The notes below the pieces were generated by a model. That model was given only the letters and a program-made list of their open reading frames with translations. It ran no database searches and had not been told where the DNA came from. Shown in pieces: positions 1 to 8,846 of a DNA stretch of 64,000 bases. A program made the position numbers and the translations under genes. Positions within the stretch are counted from its first letter, which is position 1. Each line of letters starts with the position of its first letter. The stretch is from Microtetraspora fusca (GTDB lineage: Bacteria > Actinomycetota > Actinomycetes > Streptosporangiales > Streptosporangiaceae). The stretch covers positions 275,997-339,996 of the forward strand of contig NZ_BBYK01000043.1 of the NCBI RefSeq assembly GCF_001570365.1. The letters are read 5' to 3'.

Positions 1-1673
<1,673 letters not shown>

Positions 1674-1751
1674 GACGTTTCGCCTCCCCAGGTTACGGGC
1701 CGTCAAAGTTCGCTTTCGCATCCTCCCGCACCCACGGAACACGTCCGACAG

Positions 1752-1770
1752 TTAGGTTCACCTAACCGGT
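1752..1770 (-). promoter_or_regulatory. Iron-box-like (IdeR/DmdR) site upstream of acnA
   Basis: A TTAGGT..ACCTAA inverted repeat lies 78 bases upstream of the aconitase start. Compared by eye with the remembered 19-bp actinobacterial iron box (TTAGGTTAGSCTAACCTAA), it matches at 13 of 19 positions, with the right-hand half degenerate at its end. DtxR-family repressors use such boxes, and aconitase is a large iron consumer, so iron-linked control makes sense. The call rests on the motif alone. Confidence 0.45.
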
Positions 1771-1779
1771 TTGGGAGTC

Positions 1780-1824
1780 TCTCGATATCAAGATATCTCG
1801 GTAGATATCTTGATATCAAATTAA
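1780..1824 (-). promoter_or_regulatory. Twin GATATC palindromes upstream of acnA
   Basis: GATATCAAGATATC at 1784-1797 and its exact reverse complement GATATCTTGATATC at 1804-1817 form a perfect 14-bp inverted repeat with a 6-bp spacer. Each arm also contains a near-perfect palindrome centred on GATATC (consensus close to TCTTGATATCAAGA). The second centre is 20 bp from the first, about two helical turns. This is the form of a MarR-family double operator. Streptomyces TamR, a MarR-type regulator, is known to act on aconitase promoters, which makes a TamR-like protein a candidate. No such gene is in the window. Confidence 0.5.
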
Positions 1825-1888
1825 GTCCCCCGATCGCCCCCGGAAGCTCCGGCCCGGGAGCGTACGAGGCGGGAACCGGCGAGGCGCG

Positions 1889-2977
1889 TCAGCCGACGGG
1901 GAGCCGGAATCGGTGCACGGTGCCGTACCTCTGACCGGTGGCCAGCCGCACCTCTCCGCTCTTCTGGCCGTACACGATCGACCATTGCGTGTGGCCCTGC
2001 CGGACGTCGGCGAGCAGATCCATGGCCCGGCCGTCCGACACCTTGCCTCCGCTGCTCTCCAGGGCCTCGCTCAGCGTCCGGTAGCGCTGATCGGCCCGGC
2101 GGCTCTCCTCCGTGGACGTCGCCAGGGTGAAGTTCGTCATGGCCTGCCACGGGCCCTCGCCGCGCCGTACCACCATCTCGCCGCCGGTGAACTCGACGAC
2201 CGCCGACCGCCCCTGAGCGTCGGCGAACATGTAATGCAGCGGCGGGCTGTCGCTGAAGTCGACGTTGTACCGGCCGAAGACGGCGATCGCCTCGTCCACG
2301 GTCGCCGCCTGGTCGAGCACGAGGCGCTGGACGCGCAGGCTGCCGACGGTGCGACGCTTGGCGTCGAACGTCGGCTTCGCCTCGGGCACGGTCGCCATGC
2401 CCACGACCAGCCCCTTGGCGTTCATCCCGTCGAACGGCAGCAGCGGGGCACCGAGCAGGGCCCGCCGCCCGGCGTCGGTGGTGAAGTCGGCGTCCGACCT
2501 CAGCCCGAGGTACGACACGTCCACCATGGAGACCGAGGCGTACCCGTCCGGCGGCGAGGCGAACAGCAGCAGCGCGGGCTGGTGGTCGAAGTCGAAGTTC
2601 CGGCCGAACACCGGCGCCGCCGGGTCGCCGTGCGCGGCGAACAGCGAGCAGCCGAACGTGTCCGGTGTCAGCGTGGGCGCGACCGTCGCCAGGCGGTCGT
2701 ATCCGCCCTGGTAGGTCATCGTCCACAAGGGGTGGTCGTCCACCTTGCGCAGACTCGCCAGCGTGGCGGCCTGCTCGCGGGACAGGTCCTCCCGCCCCGG
2801 GGACGCTCCGTTCATGCTCCTCCCAACTCCCGACGGTGACGGGGCGCCGCCGTCGGCCGCGAGCGACGGCGCGGCCCGCCCGGCGGGAGAGGCCGGAGGA
2901 GCGCCTCCGGTCCCGCAGGCGGCGAGCGCCGCGACGGCGAGCACGAGCGTGACCGTGGTCCGGGAGGCGTTGCCCAT
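1889..2977 (-). CDS. Linear-amide C-N hydrolase-like lipoprotein (choloylglycine hydrolase / NTN family)
   Basis: Predicted surface lipoprotein of 362 residues. A signal peptide ends in a lipobox (LAAC, lipidated Cys about residue 21), followed by a Gly/Pro/Ser-rich linker and an N-terminal-nucleophile hydrolase domain. The motif FGCSLFAAHGD, with Cys about residue 110, and GRNFDFD just after it are typical of penicillin-V-acylase/carcinine-hydrolase-like proteins, in which the Cys is the nucleophile. A later Asn-containing segment and the VVEFTGG stretch fit the fold. In this family the Cys is usually exposed by processing; here about 90 residues precede it after the lipid anchor, so maturation is unclear. 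The ATG at 2975-2977 is chosen because it opens a good signal peptide and has GGGAG upstream; a longer in-frame start exists at 3022. The substrate amide is unknown. Confidence 0.72.
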   Translation of the reverse strand: MGNASRTTVTLVLAVAALAACGTGGAPPASPAGRAAPSLAADGGAPSPSGVGRSMNGASPGREDLSREQAATLASLRKVDDHPLWTMTYQGGYDRLATVAPTLTPDTFGCSLFAAHGDPAAPVFGRNFDFDHQPALLLFASPPDGYASVSMVDVSYLGLRSDADFTTDAGRRALLGAPLLPFDGMNAKGLVVGMATVPEAKPTFDAKRRTVGSLRVQRLVLDQAATVDEAIAVFGRYNVDFSDSPPLHYMFADAQGRSAVVEFTGGEMVVRRGEGPWQAMTNFTLATSTEESRRADQRYRTLSEALESSGGKVSDGRAMDLLADVRQGHTQWSIVYGQKSGEVRLATGQRYGTVHRFRLPVG

Positions 2978-3077
2978 GCCGCCATGATCTCCCGCCGCGC
3001 GCCGATTGTGTGGGCGGATCATCCGGTTTTTCGGGGAGATCCAGGAGTTCGCACGGACGAACGCTCGCCGGGGAAGG

Positions 3078-3797
3078 TCAGGCCGGCATGAGCCGCAGGC
3101 AGAGCAGGGCGACGACGGCCAGCGAGAGCGCGGGCGCGAGCACCTTCTGCTCGAACGCCTTCCCCGTCTTGAATCCGATCTTGTACGGCAGGACCCACCG
3201 GCCCTTGATCGGCCACAGCACGGGACAGCCGTGCTCGGTCAGGCAGTCGCCGCAGACGTGGGTCAGGCAGCCGATGCCGATGGCCAGCCCGAGCCAGGCG
3301 TAGCCCACGCCGAGCAGATGGAAGGTGGCGAAGACCCCGGCGGTGAGGAAGACGTTGACCACCGCGGACGTGAGCGTCTTCCCCGGCACGCCGATGCCGA
3401 TGGCGCGCAGCGCCAGACCGATCATGAGGACGACGATGACGTCGCGCCCGATCGGATAGTTCTCGGCCAGGAAGTACGTTCCGAGGCCCATCGCGATGGC
3501 GAACAGCAACGAGTGCGTGGCATGCCGGTGCCCGCCGCTGATGAAGTTGACCCCCTTGCTCAGCCAGTACGTGACCGGCCCGAAGGTCTGGGCGATCGTG
3601 GCGCTGGGATGGTCGAGATCCGGCAACATGGCGGCGCCCGCGCAGACCAGCGATCCGGCGATCAGCTCCGTGGGGCTGAGCATGTTGGCGGTCACGGAGG
3701 CGAGTTCCGGCGCGACGACGGCCGGGAGCGCGGCCAGGCCGGGCGCGACCCCGAGCCACACGACCGCCCCGCTCAGTGAGTGCGAGTGTCCCATCAT
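3078..3797 (-). CDS. YdjM-like membrane-bound putative metal-dependent hydrolase
   Basis: Integral membrane protein of 239 residues resembling the YdjM family (PF04307). The N-terminus MMGHSHSLSG, the DLDHPSAT segment and the GGHRHATHSLLFA segment give conserved His/Asp residues next to several hydrophobic spans, as in the family's predicted metal site. A later THVCGDCLTEHGCPVLWP segment has His, Asp and three Cys. In E. coli YdjM is LexA-controlled, but function is unproven and no LexA box was seen here. The ATG at 3795-3797, a tandem ATGATG, is chosen because relatives begin with MMGxxHxLSG; a TTG 14 codons upstream is the alternative. No strong ribosome-binding site is visible. Confidence 0.75.
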   Translation of the reverse strand: MMGHSHSLSGAVVWLGVAPGLAALPAVVAPELASVTANMLSPTELIAGSLVCAGAAMLPDLDHPSATIAQTFGPVTYWLSKGVNFISGGHRHATHSLLFAIAMGLGTYFLAENYPIGRDVIVVLMIGLALRAIGIGVPGKTLTSAVVNVFLTAGVFATFHLLGVGYAWLGLAIGIGCLTHVCGDCLTEHGCPVLWPIKGRWVLPYKIGFKTGKAFEQKVLAPALSLAVVALLCLRLMPA

Positions 3798-3958
3798 GTC
3801 CAGATCACGCCGGGTAATGCTACGGGAAAGGACCGACAAAATCGATCTTTACCGCGCGTGGCGCGTTCCATGAGCGGAGCGACGGGACAGGTCACGCTCT
3901 CCGCTCCCCCGCCGCGCACCTCGGGACACCCGAGATCGGCCGCGGCCGGTCAGGACGG

Positions 3959-4030
3959 GGAGAAAACGAAGACGGGATCGTTCCGCTCCAAGAGCACCCC
4001 CCAGCCCTCTCAGAGCAGAACAATCCCGTC
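3959..4030 (-). terminator. Long stem-loop terminator downstream of the MFS gene
   Basis: On the minus strand, about 70 bases after the MFS stop, an 18-bp stem (3971-3988 with 4013-4030, two G-U pairs) encloses a 24-base loop and is followed by a T-rich run reading TTCGTTTTC. It sits between the MFS gene and the YdjM-like gene. The loop is longer than in standard terminators, so another structured RNA role is possible. Confidence 0.55.
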
Positions 4031-4097
4031 TATGGGTGACAACGCTTTGGTCTCGGGACGTGTTCCCGCGTTTTGCACCGATTTCTTGTGATCTAGG

Positions 4098-5465
4098 TCA
4101 CGACCCCGCTGACCTGGCAAGTTCCGCCGTGGTGACGGTCCGCAGGAACGGAATCGGCAGCATCACCACCATCACGGCGAACAGCGCGAACGCCGTCCGG
4201 ATCCCGAAGATCTCGGCGAGCAGCCCGCCGAGGCCCGCGCCGACCGGGAGCGTTCCCCAGCCGAGCAGCCGGGAGGCGGCGCCGTACCGTCCGAGGAGCC
4301 GGTCGGGAACGAGCGCCTGCGCGATCGTGCGGGAGTTGACCGTCCAGAGCGTGCCGCCCATGCCTCCGGCGAAGGCCGCGGCCGCCACCGCCCAGGCCGT
4401 CGGGAAGATCGCGGGCACGCCCATCATGAGGAACGTTCCCACGAGGTCGGCGAAGAGCGCCCACCTGACGCCCAGAAGCCGGTTGATCACGGTGACCAAC
4501 CCCGCCCCCGCCAGCCCGCCCAGTCCGATCGCACTGATCAGGAATCCGTACCCGGCGGCGTCCGTTTCCAGCACCGAGGCGGCGTAGGACGGCAGCAGCG
4601 CCAGCCACGCGCTCCATGAGGCGGCGAGCACGGCGATCGTCAACGTGAGGGTGCGCAGCAGGCGATGCCGCCACACGAAGCCGAGCCCCTCCCGGATATC
4701 CGCGATCACACCGCCCGCCCCGGCGCCGTCGCCGGCCCGCCCCGGCGAGGCGGGGACGGGGCGGAACCGGCCGGCCAGCATGGCGATGAGCACGGCGCCC
4801 ACGACGAACGCCGCCGCGACGGAGCCCAGCGCGACGGCCGCGCCCAGCCCCACGAGGAGCCCGCCGACCGCGGGGCCGCAGAACTCGTTGGCCACCGTCT
4901 CGGCCCCGGCGATCCAGGCGTTCGTCCGTGCCCGCCGCTCCGGCGGGACGGCGGCGGGCACGAGGGCGCCGCCGGCGGTGTTGGCGACGACCTCGGCGAG
5001 CCCGACGACCAGCCCGCACGCGTACAGGACGGGCAGGGAGCACGCCTGCGCCGCGACGGCGGCGAGCAGGCCCGCGACGGCCGCCAGCCGGACGAGGTCG
5101 GCCCCGATGACGAGTACGCGCCGGTCCGCGCGGTCGGCGAGCACCCCCACCGGCAGCGAGACGACCAGCCACGGAAGCGTGAGCGTGAGGCCGACCAGCG
5201 CGACCTGGCCCGGCGAGCCGCCCAGCCCCACGGCGAGCAGCGGCAACACGATCTTCAGAACCCCATCGGCCAGGTTGGTCATCGCGGTGAACGCGACGAG
5301 CACGACCTCGTTCCTGCGGGCCCGGGACGGTCCGTCCGGCGCGGCGACCGGCTCCGGCGCCTCGGAGTGCGTCCGGTTCCCCGTCTCAGATGCCTCGACT
5401 TCGTCCGTACCGGTGACGACAGCGCCCTCGCCGCCGGCGACGGTACGTGCGACATCCTCGACCAT
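4098..5465 (-). CDS. MFS transporter (drug-efflux-like)
   Basis: Major facilitator superfamily permease of 455 residues with about twelve hydrophobic helices after a hydrophilic N-terminal tail of roughly 50 residues. The loop LADRADRRVLVIGADLVR is the superfamily motif A between helices 2 and 3, and RRARTNAWIAGAETVANE is typical of the enterobactin-exporter/macrolide-efflux-like branch. No substrate can be assigned. The start is uncertain: ATG at 5463-5465 is chosen over an in-frame TTG four codons earlier, and neither has a clear Shine-Dalgarno sequence, so a leaderless transcript is possible. The gene is divergent from the PadR regulator at 5638. PadR proteins often repress a neighbouring efflux gene, so this MFS gene is a likely target. 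Confidence 0.85.
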   Translation of the reverse strand: MVEDVARTVAGGEGAVVTGTDEVEASETGNRTHSEAPEPVAAPDGPSRARRNEVVLVAFTAMTNLADGVLKIVLPLLAVGLGGSPGQVALVGLTLTLPWLVVSLPVGVLADRADRRVLVIGADLVRLAAVAGLLAAVAAQACSLPVLYACGLVVGLAEVVANTAGGALVPAAVPPERRARTNAWIAGAETVANEFCGPAVGGLLVGLGAAVALGSVAAAFVVGAVLIAMLAGRFRPVPASPGRAGDGAGAGGVIADIREGLGFVWRHRLLRTLTLTIAVLAASWSAWLALLPSYAASVLETDAAGYGFLISAIGLGGLAGAGLVTVINRLLGVRWALFADLVGTFLMMGVPAIFPTAWAVAAAAFAGGMGGTLWTVNSRTIAQALVPDRLLGRYGAASRLLGWGTLPVGAGLGGLLAEIFGIRTAFALFAVMVVMLPIPFLRTVTTAELARSAGS

Positions 5466-5580
5466 CAACACCGCCAAACGTATTTAGGTGGTGTCAGCAT
5501 AGCGGCCTCGCCTCATCGGGTCGATCCGTCCCGCGCAATCTGGGACCGGTCTGTCGCATTTGCGGGATTGCTCCAGTAAT

Positions 5581-5611
5581 GTTCTCGATATATCGTTGAA
5601 GCATCGAGAAC
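5581..5611. promoter_or_regulatory. Inverted repeat, candidate PadR operator
   Basis: GTTCTCGAT (5581-5589) and ATCGAGAAC (5603-5611) are perfect 9-bp arms separated by 13 bp, and the spacer region contains the smaller palindrome CGATATATCG (5586-5595). The element lies 26 bp before the PadR start and about 115 bp from the divergent MFS start, a position suited to autoregulation and shared control. Confidence 0.5.
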
Positions 5612-5637
5612 GATCGAAGGACTGTCAGGAGACGAAC

Positions 5638-6384
5638 GTGAACCACGCGTATGCCATGAGAGGGCCATGGGCCCTCCACCACATGGGCCACGGGATGCGG
5701 GAGGCCGTCCGCGAGGCCATGTGCCGCGGCGCCGCGGCCTGGAACCCCGGCCACCACGGCGGAGCGCCGCACGGCCCCGGCCCGCACGACGAGGGCGGGT
5801 CGCACGAGCGCCGGCACCGCGGAGGACCGTGGGGACGCGGCCCCTTCGGCGGCGGCTTCGGCCCCGGCGGCCCCTTCGGCGGCCCGGGCTTCCCGTTCGG
5901 CGGGCGCGGCTTCGGCCGGGGCCGCAAGGCCAAGCGCGGCGACGTCCGCGCCGCGATCCTCGCCCTGCTCGCGGAGGAGCCCCGCAACGGGTACCAGATC
6001 ATCCAGGAGATCGCCCAGCGCAGCCAGGGCGGATGGAAGCCCAGCCCGGGCGCGGTCTACCCGGCGCTTCAGCAGCTCACCGACGAGGGCCTGGTCCTCT
6101 CCGACGAGACGGAGGGGCGCAAGACCTTCCGCCTGACCGAGGCCGGGCAGACCTACGTCGCCGAGCACCGGGACGAGGTCCGCGCTCCCTGGGAGGAGAT
6201 GACGCCGGACATCGGGGAGAACGTGCACGAGCTGTTCGACCTGTCCCGCCAGGCCGCGTCCGCGCTGTTCCAGATCGCGCACAGCGGCAGCGAGAGCCAG
6301 GTCAGCAAGGCCAGGCAGGTGCTCGTCGAGACCCGCCGCAAGCTCTACCACATCCTGGCCGACGGCGACACCGAGGACGAGTGA
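5638..6384 (+). CDS. PadR family transcriptional regulator with His/Gly-rich N-terminal arm
   Basis: Winged-helix repressor of 248 residues. The PadR domain runs from about residue 100 (RGDVRAAILALL, then NGYQIIQEI, PGAVYPALQQL and GRKTFRLTEAG), followed by the helical dimerisation tail of the family. The first 100 residues are unusual: ten histidines, several methionines and long Gly/Pro/Phe stretches with GPFGGG-type repeats, predicted disordered. The GTG start at 5638 is chosen because AGGAG lies 6 bases upstream. Neighbours are a divergent MFS transporter and a downstream DUF1707 protein about 70 bases away, so it probably represses these and itself through the inverted repeat at 5581-5611. 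The ligand is unknown; the His-rich arm may bind metal, which is inference. Confidence 0.9.
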   Translation: MNHAYAMRGPWALHHMGHGMREAVREAMCRGAAAWNPGHHGGAPHGPGPHDEGGSHERRHRGGPWGRGPFGGGFGPGGPFGGPGFPFGGRGFGRGRKAKRGDVRAAILALLAEEPRNGYQIIQEIAQRSQGGWKPSPGAVYPALQQLTDEGLVLSDETEGRKTFRLTEAGQTYVAEHRDEVRAPWEEMTPDIGENVHELFDLSRQAASALFQIAHSGSESQVSKARQVLVETRRKLYHILADGDTEDE

Positions 6385-6452
6385 CGCGCGGTGTCCCCTT
6401 CCTCCCATGACCGCATCGCGGGTTTCCCCCACGACGAGGTGAGGTGATCGAC

Positions 6453-7163
6453 ATGTCTTTCTCCGAGCAGCCGTCCCCTTCGCGCCCGGAAGGGCCTTCG
6501 ACGTCCCGGCCGGAGCCGGCGCCGCGTGACGGGCTCCGCATCGGGGACCGCGAGCGCGACGAGGTGACCCGGGCGTTGCACGACGCGTTCGCCCAGGGCC
6601 GCATCACCCGCGAGGAGCTGGACGAGCGCCTCGACGCCACGCTCGCCGCGAAGACCGAGGGCGACCTGCGCCGGGTGACCGCCGACCTGCCCGGCGGGTA
6701 CGGCCGGGAGCCGGACGGCGTACAGGAGGGAGCCCCCTGGGCGCGGGGCCGACGGGGGCGCCCCGACGGGATGGGTCACCTTCCCTGGGCCGCCGACCAG
6801 CCGGAACACGGCCCGTGGGGCGCCAGGACAGGCCACCACCCCTGGACCGCGGGCGGCCTCGACCCGTGGGCGGCCCGCAGAGCCGGGCACAGGCCCGGCC
6901 CGTGGGGCCTCGGCCCCGCCCCGTGGAGCCGCCGCGCGGCCTACGCGCGACGCGGTCCGTACGGCATCCGCCGCGGCGGCCCGCCGCCGGTCGCCTTCCT
7001 GATCATCGCGGGCCTCGTCACCGCGGCACTGGTGTCCGGGGTGACCTGGCCGCTGTTCGCCGCGTTCAAGCTGCTCCTCTTCGGCTGGATCGCGATGGCC
7101 GTGCTCGGCCTCGCCCACCACCGCCGCTTCCACCGCCGTCACGGACACAGCGGCCGACCCTGA
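6453..7163 (+). CDS. DUF1707 domain membrane protein
   Basis: Protein of 236 residues. An N-terminal DUF1707 domain (about residues 25-75: RIGDRERDEVTRAL, then GRITREELDERLDATLAAKT) is followed by a Trp/Gly/Pro-rich linker and two closely spaced hydrophobic helices near the C-terminus (VAFLIIAGLVTAAL and LLLFGWIAMAVLGL). DUF1707 is common in actinobacteria and resembles short SHOCT-like helical pairs; its function is unknown. The ATG at 6453 is chosen over the GTG at 6444 because the GAGGTG at 6441-6446 is then ideally spaced. It follows the PadR gene on the same strand and is probably co-transcribed, giving a regulator plus membrane-partner arrangement. Confidence 0.8.
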   Translation: MSFSEQPSPSRPEGPSTSRPEPAPRDGLRIGDRERDEVTRALHDAFAQGRITREELDERLDATLAAKTEGDLRRVTADLPGGYGREPDGVQEGAPWARGRRGRPDGMGHLPWAADQPEHGPWGARTGHHPWTAGGLDPWAARRAGHRPGPWGLGPAPWSRRAAYARRGPYGIRRGGPPPVAFLIIAGLVTAALVSGVTWPLFAAFKLLLFGWIAMAVLGLAHHRRFHRRHGHSGRP

Positions 7164-7173
7164 CCCGATCAGG

Positions 7174-7836
7174 TCACTCGTCGTCGGCGTGTGCCAGGCC
7201 GGCCTCGTAGGCGACGATCGCGGCCTGGACGCGGTTGTTCAGACCGAGCCGGAGCAGGATCGCGCTGACGTGGGACTTGACGGTGCCCTCCGAGAGGAAG
7301 AGCGCACGGCCGATGTCCTGGTTGGACAGGCCTCGGCCGACGAGGGCGAGCACCTCGCGCTCGCGCGGCGTCAGCGTCTCCACGTGCCTGCGTGCGGTGT
7401 CCGCTCTGGAGAGCCGGCCGCCGCCCAGGCGTGCGATGACCTTCTGCGCGATCCTCGGCGACAGGTACGCCGCACCGTCGGCGACCGCCCGCACCCCGAT
7501 GATCAGCTCGCGCGGGTCGGCGGCCTTGAGCAGGAAACCGGCGGCTCCCTCGGCGAGCGCCCGGGAGACGTACTCGTCCTCGTCGAACGTGGTCAGCACG
7601 ATGATCGCGACGTCGGGTACGGCGGCGCGCAGCTCGGCGACGGCGGACAGGCCGTCGAGCCGGGGCATGCGGATGTCGAGCATCGCGATGTCGGGCCGGT
7701 GCGCGCGCACCAGCTCGACCGCCTCGCGCCCGTCCCCGGCCTCGGCGACCACCTCGATCTCCGGGTCCGTGGTCAGGATCGACCGCACTCCCACCCGGAT
7801 CATGGGCTCGTCGTCGGCCAGCACCACCCGGATCAC
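7174..7836 (-). CDS. NarL/LuxR-type response regulator
   Basis: Two-component response regulator of 220 residues. The receiver domain (about 1-120) has the acidic pair DDE at 8-10, phospho-acceptor Asp54 in MLDIRMP, and the conserved Thr and Lys in VLTTFDED and FLLKAADP. The LuxR-type helix-turn-helix follows at about 150-215 (LTPREREVLALVGRGLSNQDI, then LSEGTVKSH). The GTG start overlaps the stop of the upstream histidine kinase in a GTGA, so the two are translationally coupled. Targets are unknown; the adjacent serine hydrolase is in the same operon. Confidence 0.95.
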   Translation of the reverse strand: MIRVVLADDEPMIRVGVRSILTTDPEIEVVAEAGDGREAVELVRAHRPDIAMLDIRMPRLDGLSAVAELRAAVPDVAIIVLTTFDEDEYVSRALAEGAAGFLLKAADPRELIIGVRAVADGAAYLSPRIAQKVIARLGGGRLSRADTARRHVETLTPREREVLALVGRGLSNQDIGRALFLSEGTVKSHVSAILLRLGLNNRVQAAIVAYEAGLAHADDE

Positions 7837-8846
7837 CGGCTCGCCTCGCTTTCTCCCTGGCCACTGGGAAACCGTGCCCTCACGGCGAACCCATCCTTAT
7901 GCGGTCCGGCGCGCAGCGTGCCGCCGAGCAGCCGTACCCGCTCGCGCAGACCCGCCAGGCCGCTGCCGCCGCCGGACGGCCCCGGCTCGTCGCGAGCCGC
8001 GGAGTTGCGCACCGTGACCGCGACCGCCAGGGCGGACCGCTCGACGTGGACGAGCACGTCCGCGCCGGGCGCGTGCCGGGCGGCGTTGGTCAGCGACTCC
8101 TGCACCACCCGGTGGACGGCCCTGTCCACCAGGGGAGGCAGGGCCGCCCGCTCCCCGTCGTACCGGAACTCGACCGTCATCCCGGCGTCTCGCGCGCGAT
8201 CCACCAGCGCCTCGACGGTCTCGTCCGGCGGCTCGGTCGGCGTCCGGCTCCCGGTCACGTCCCCGGGGGCGGCGCCGGGCTCCCGCAGCACCCCGACCGT
8301 ACGGCGGAGCCGGTCGGCCGCGGTGACCGCGGACGCCCGCAGCTGCGCCACCGCCTCCCGGTTCGGCTCGGTCATGTCGGCGGCGAGTTCCAGCGCTCCG
8401 GCGCGCAGCGCGATCAGCGCCAGCTCGTGGCCGAGCGAGTCGTGCATGTCGGCGGCGATGCGGGCGCGTTCCCGGAGCCGGGCGCGTTCGGCGATCAACT
8501 CCTGCTCGCGTTCGAGCCGGGCGACCCGTTCCCGGCCCGCCAGCACCAGTTCGGCCTGCTGCCGCCGGAAGCGTCCGGCGAGCCACGGCAGCACCACGAA
8601 GAGGCCGAGGGCCATCAGTGCCCCGACGCCGTCCCAGAAATCCAGCACGACGAAGACCGCGCCGGGCGTCGCGGCGACGGCCGGCAGCAGCCAGTCACGC
8701 CGTTCGGGCAGGTGACGCCCATGGAGGTAGGCGGCGACGGCCAGCACCACGAACAGAAGCTGCCGCCACGCCGGGACGTCGTCGAGGTGCAGCCCGTTGA
8801 CGACGCCGATCTCGGCGATCAACGCCAGGATCGCACGGTTTCTCAC
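7833..8846 (-). CDS. Sensor histidine kinase (HisKA_3 / NarX-DesK type)
   Basis: Membrane sensor kinase of 337 residues. Three to four hydrophobic helices occupy about residues 5-90 with almost no extracytoplasmic domain, as in the intramembrane-sensing DesK-like class. A coiled-coil region (RERVARLEREQELIAERA) leads to the HisKA_3 box ADMHDSLGHEL with phospho-accepting His135. The ATPase domain has the N box ESLTNAARHA and the G box GSGLAGLRERV. The GTG start at 8844-8846 overlaps the stop of the upstream serine hydrolase (GTGA), and its own stop overlaps the response regulator start. This double overlap makes a tight three-gene unit. With little outside the membrane, it may read the membrane-anchored hydrolase as a partner, which is inference. 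Confidence 0.93.
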   Translation of the reverse strand: MRNRAILALIAEIGVVNGLHLDDVPAWRQLLFVVLAVAAYLHGRHLPERRDWLLPAVAATPGAVFVVLDFWDGVGALMALGLFVVLPWLAGRFRRQQAELVLAGRERVARLEREQELIAERARLRERARIAADMHDSLGHELALIALRAGALELAADMTEPNREAVAQLRASAVTAADRLRRTVGVLREPGAAPGDVTGSRTPTEPPDETVEALVDRARDAGMTVEFRYDGERAALPPLVDRAVHRVVQESLTNAARHAPGADVLVHVERSALAVAVTVRNSAARDEPGPSGGGSGLAGLRERVRLLGGTLRAGPHKDGFAVRARFPSGQGESEASR

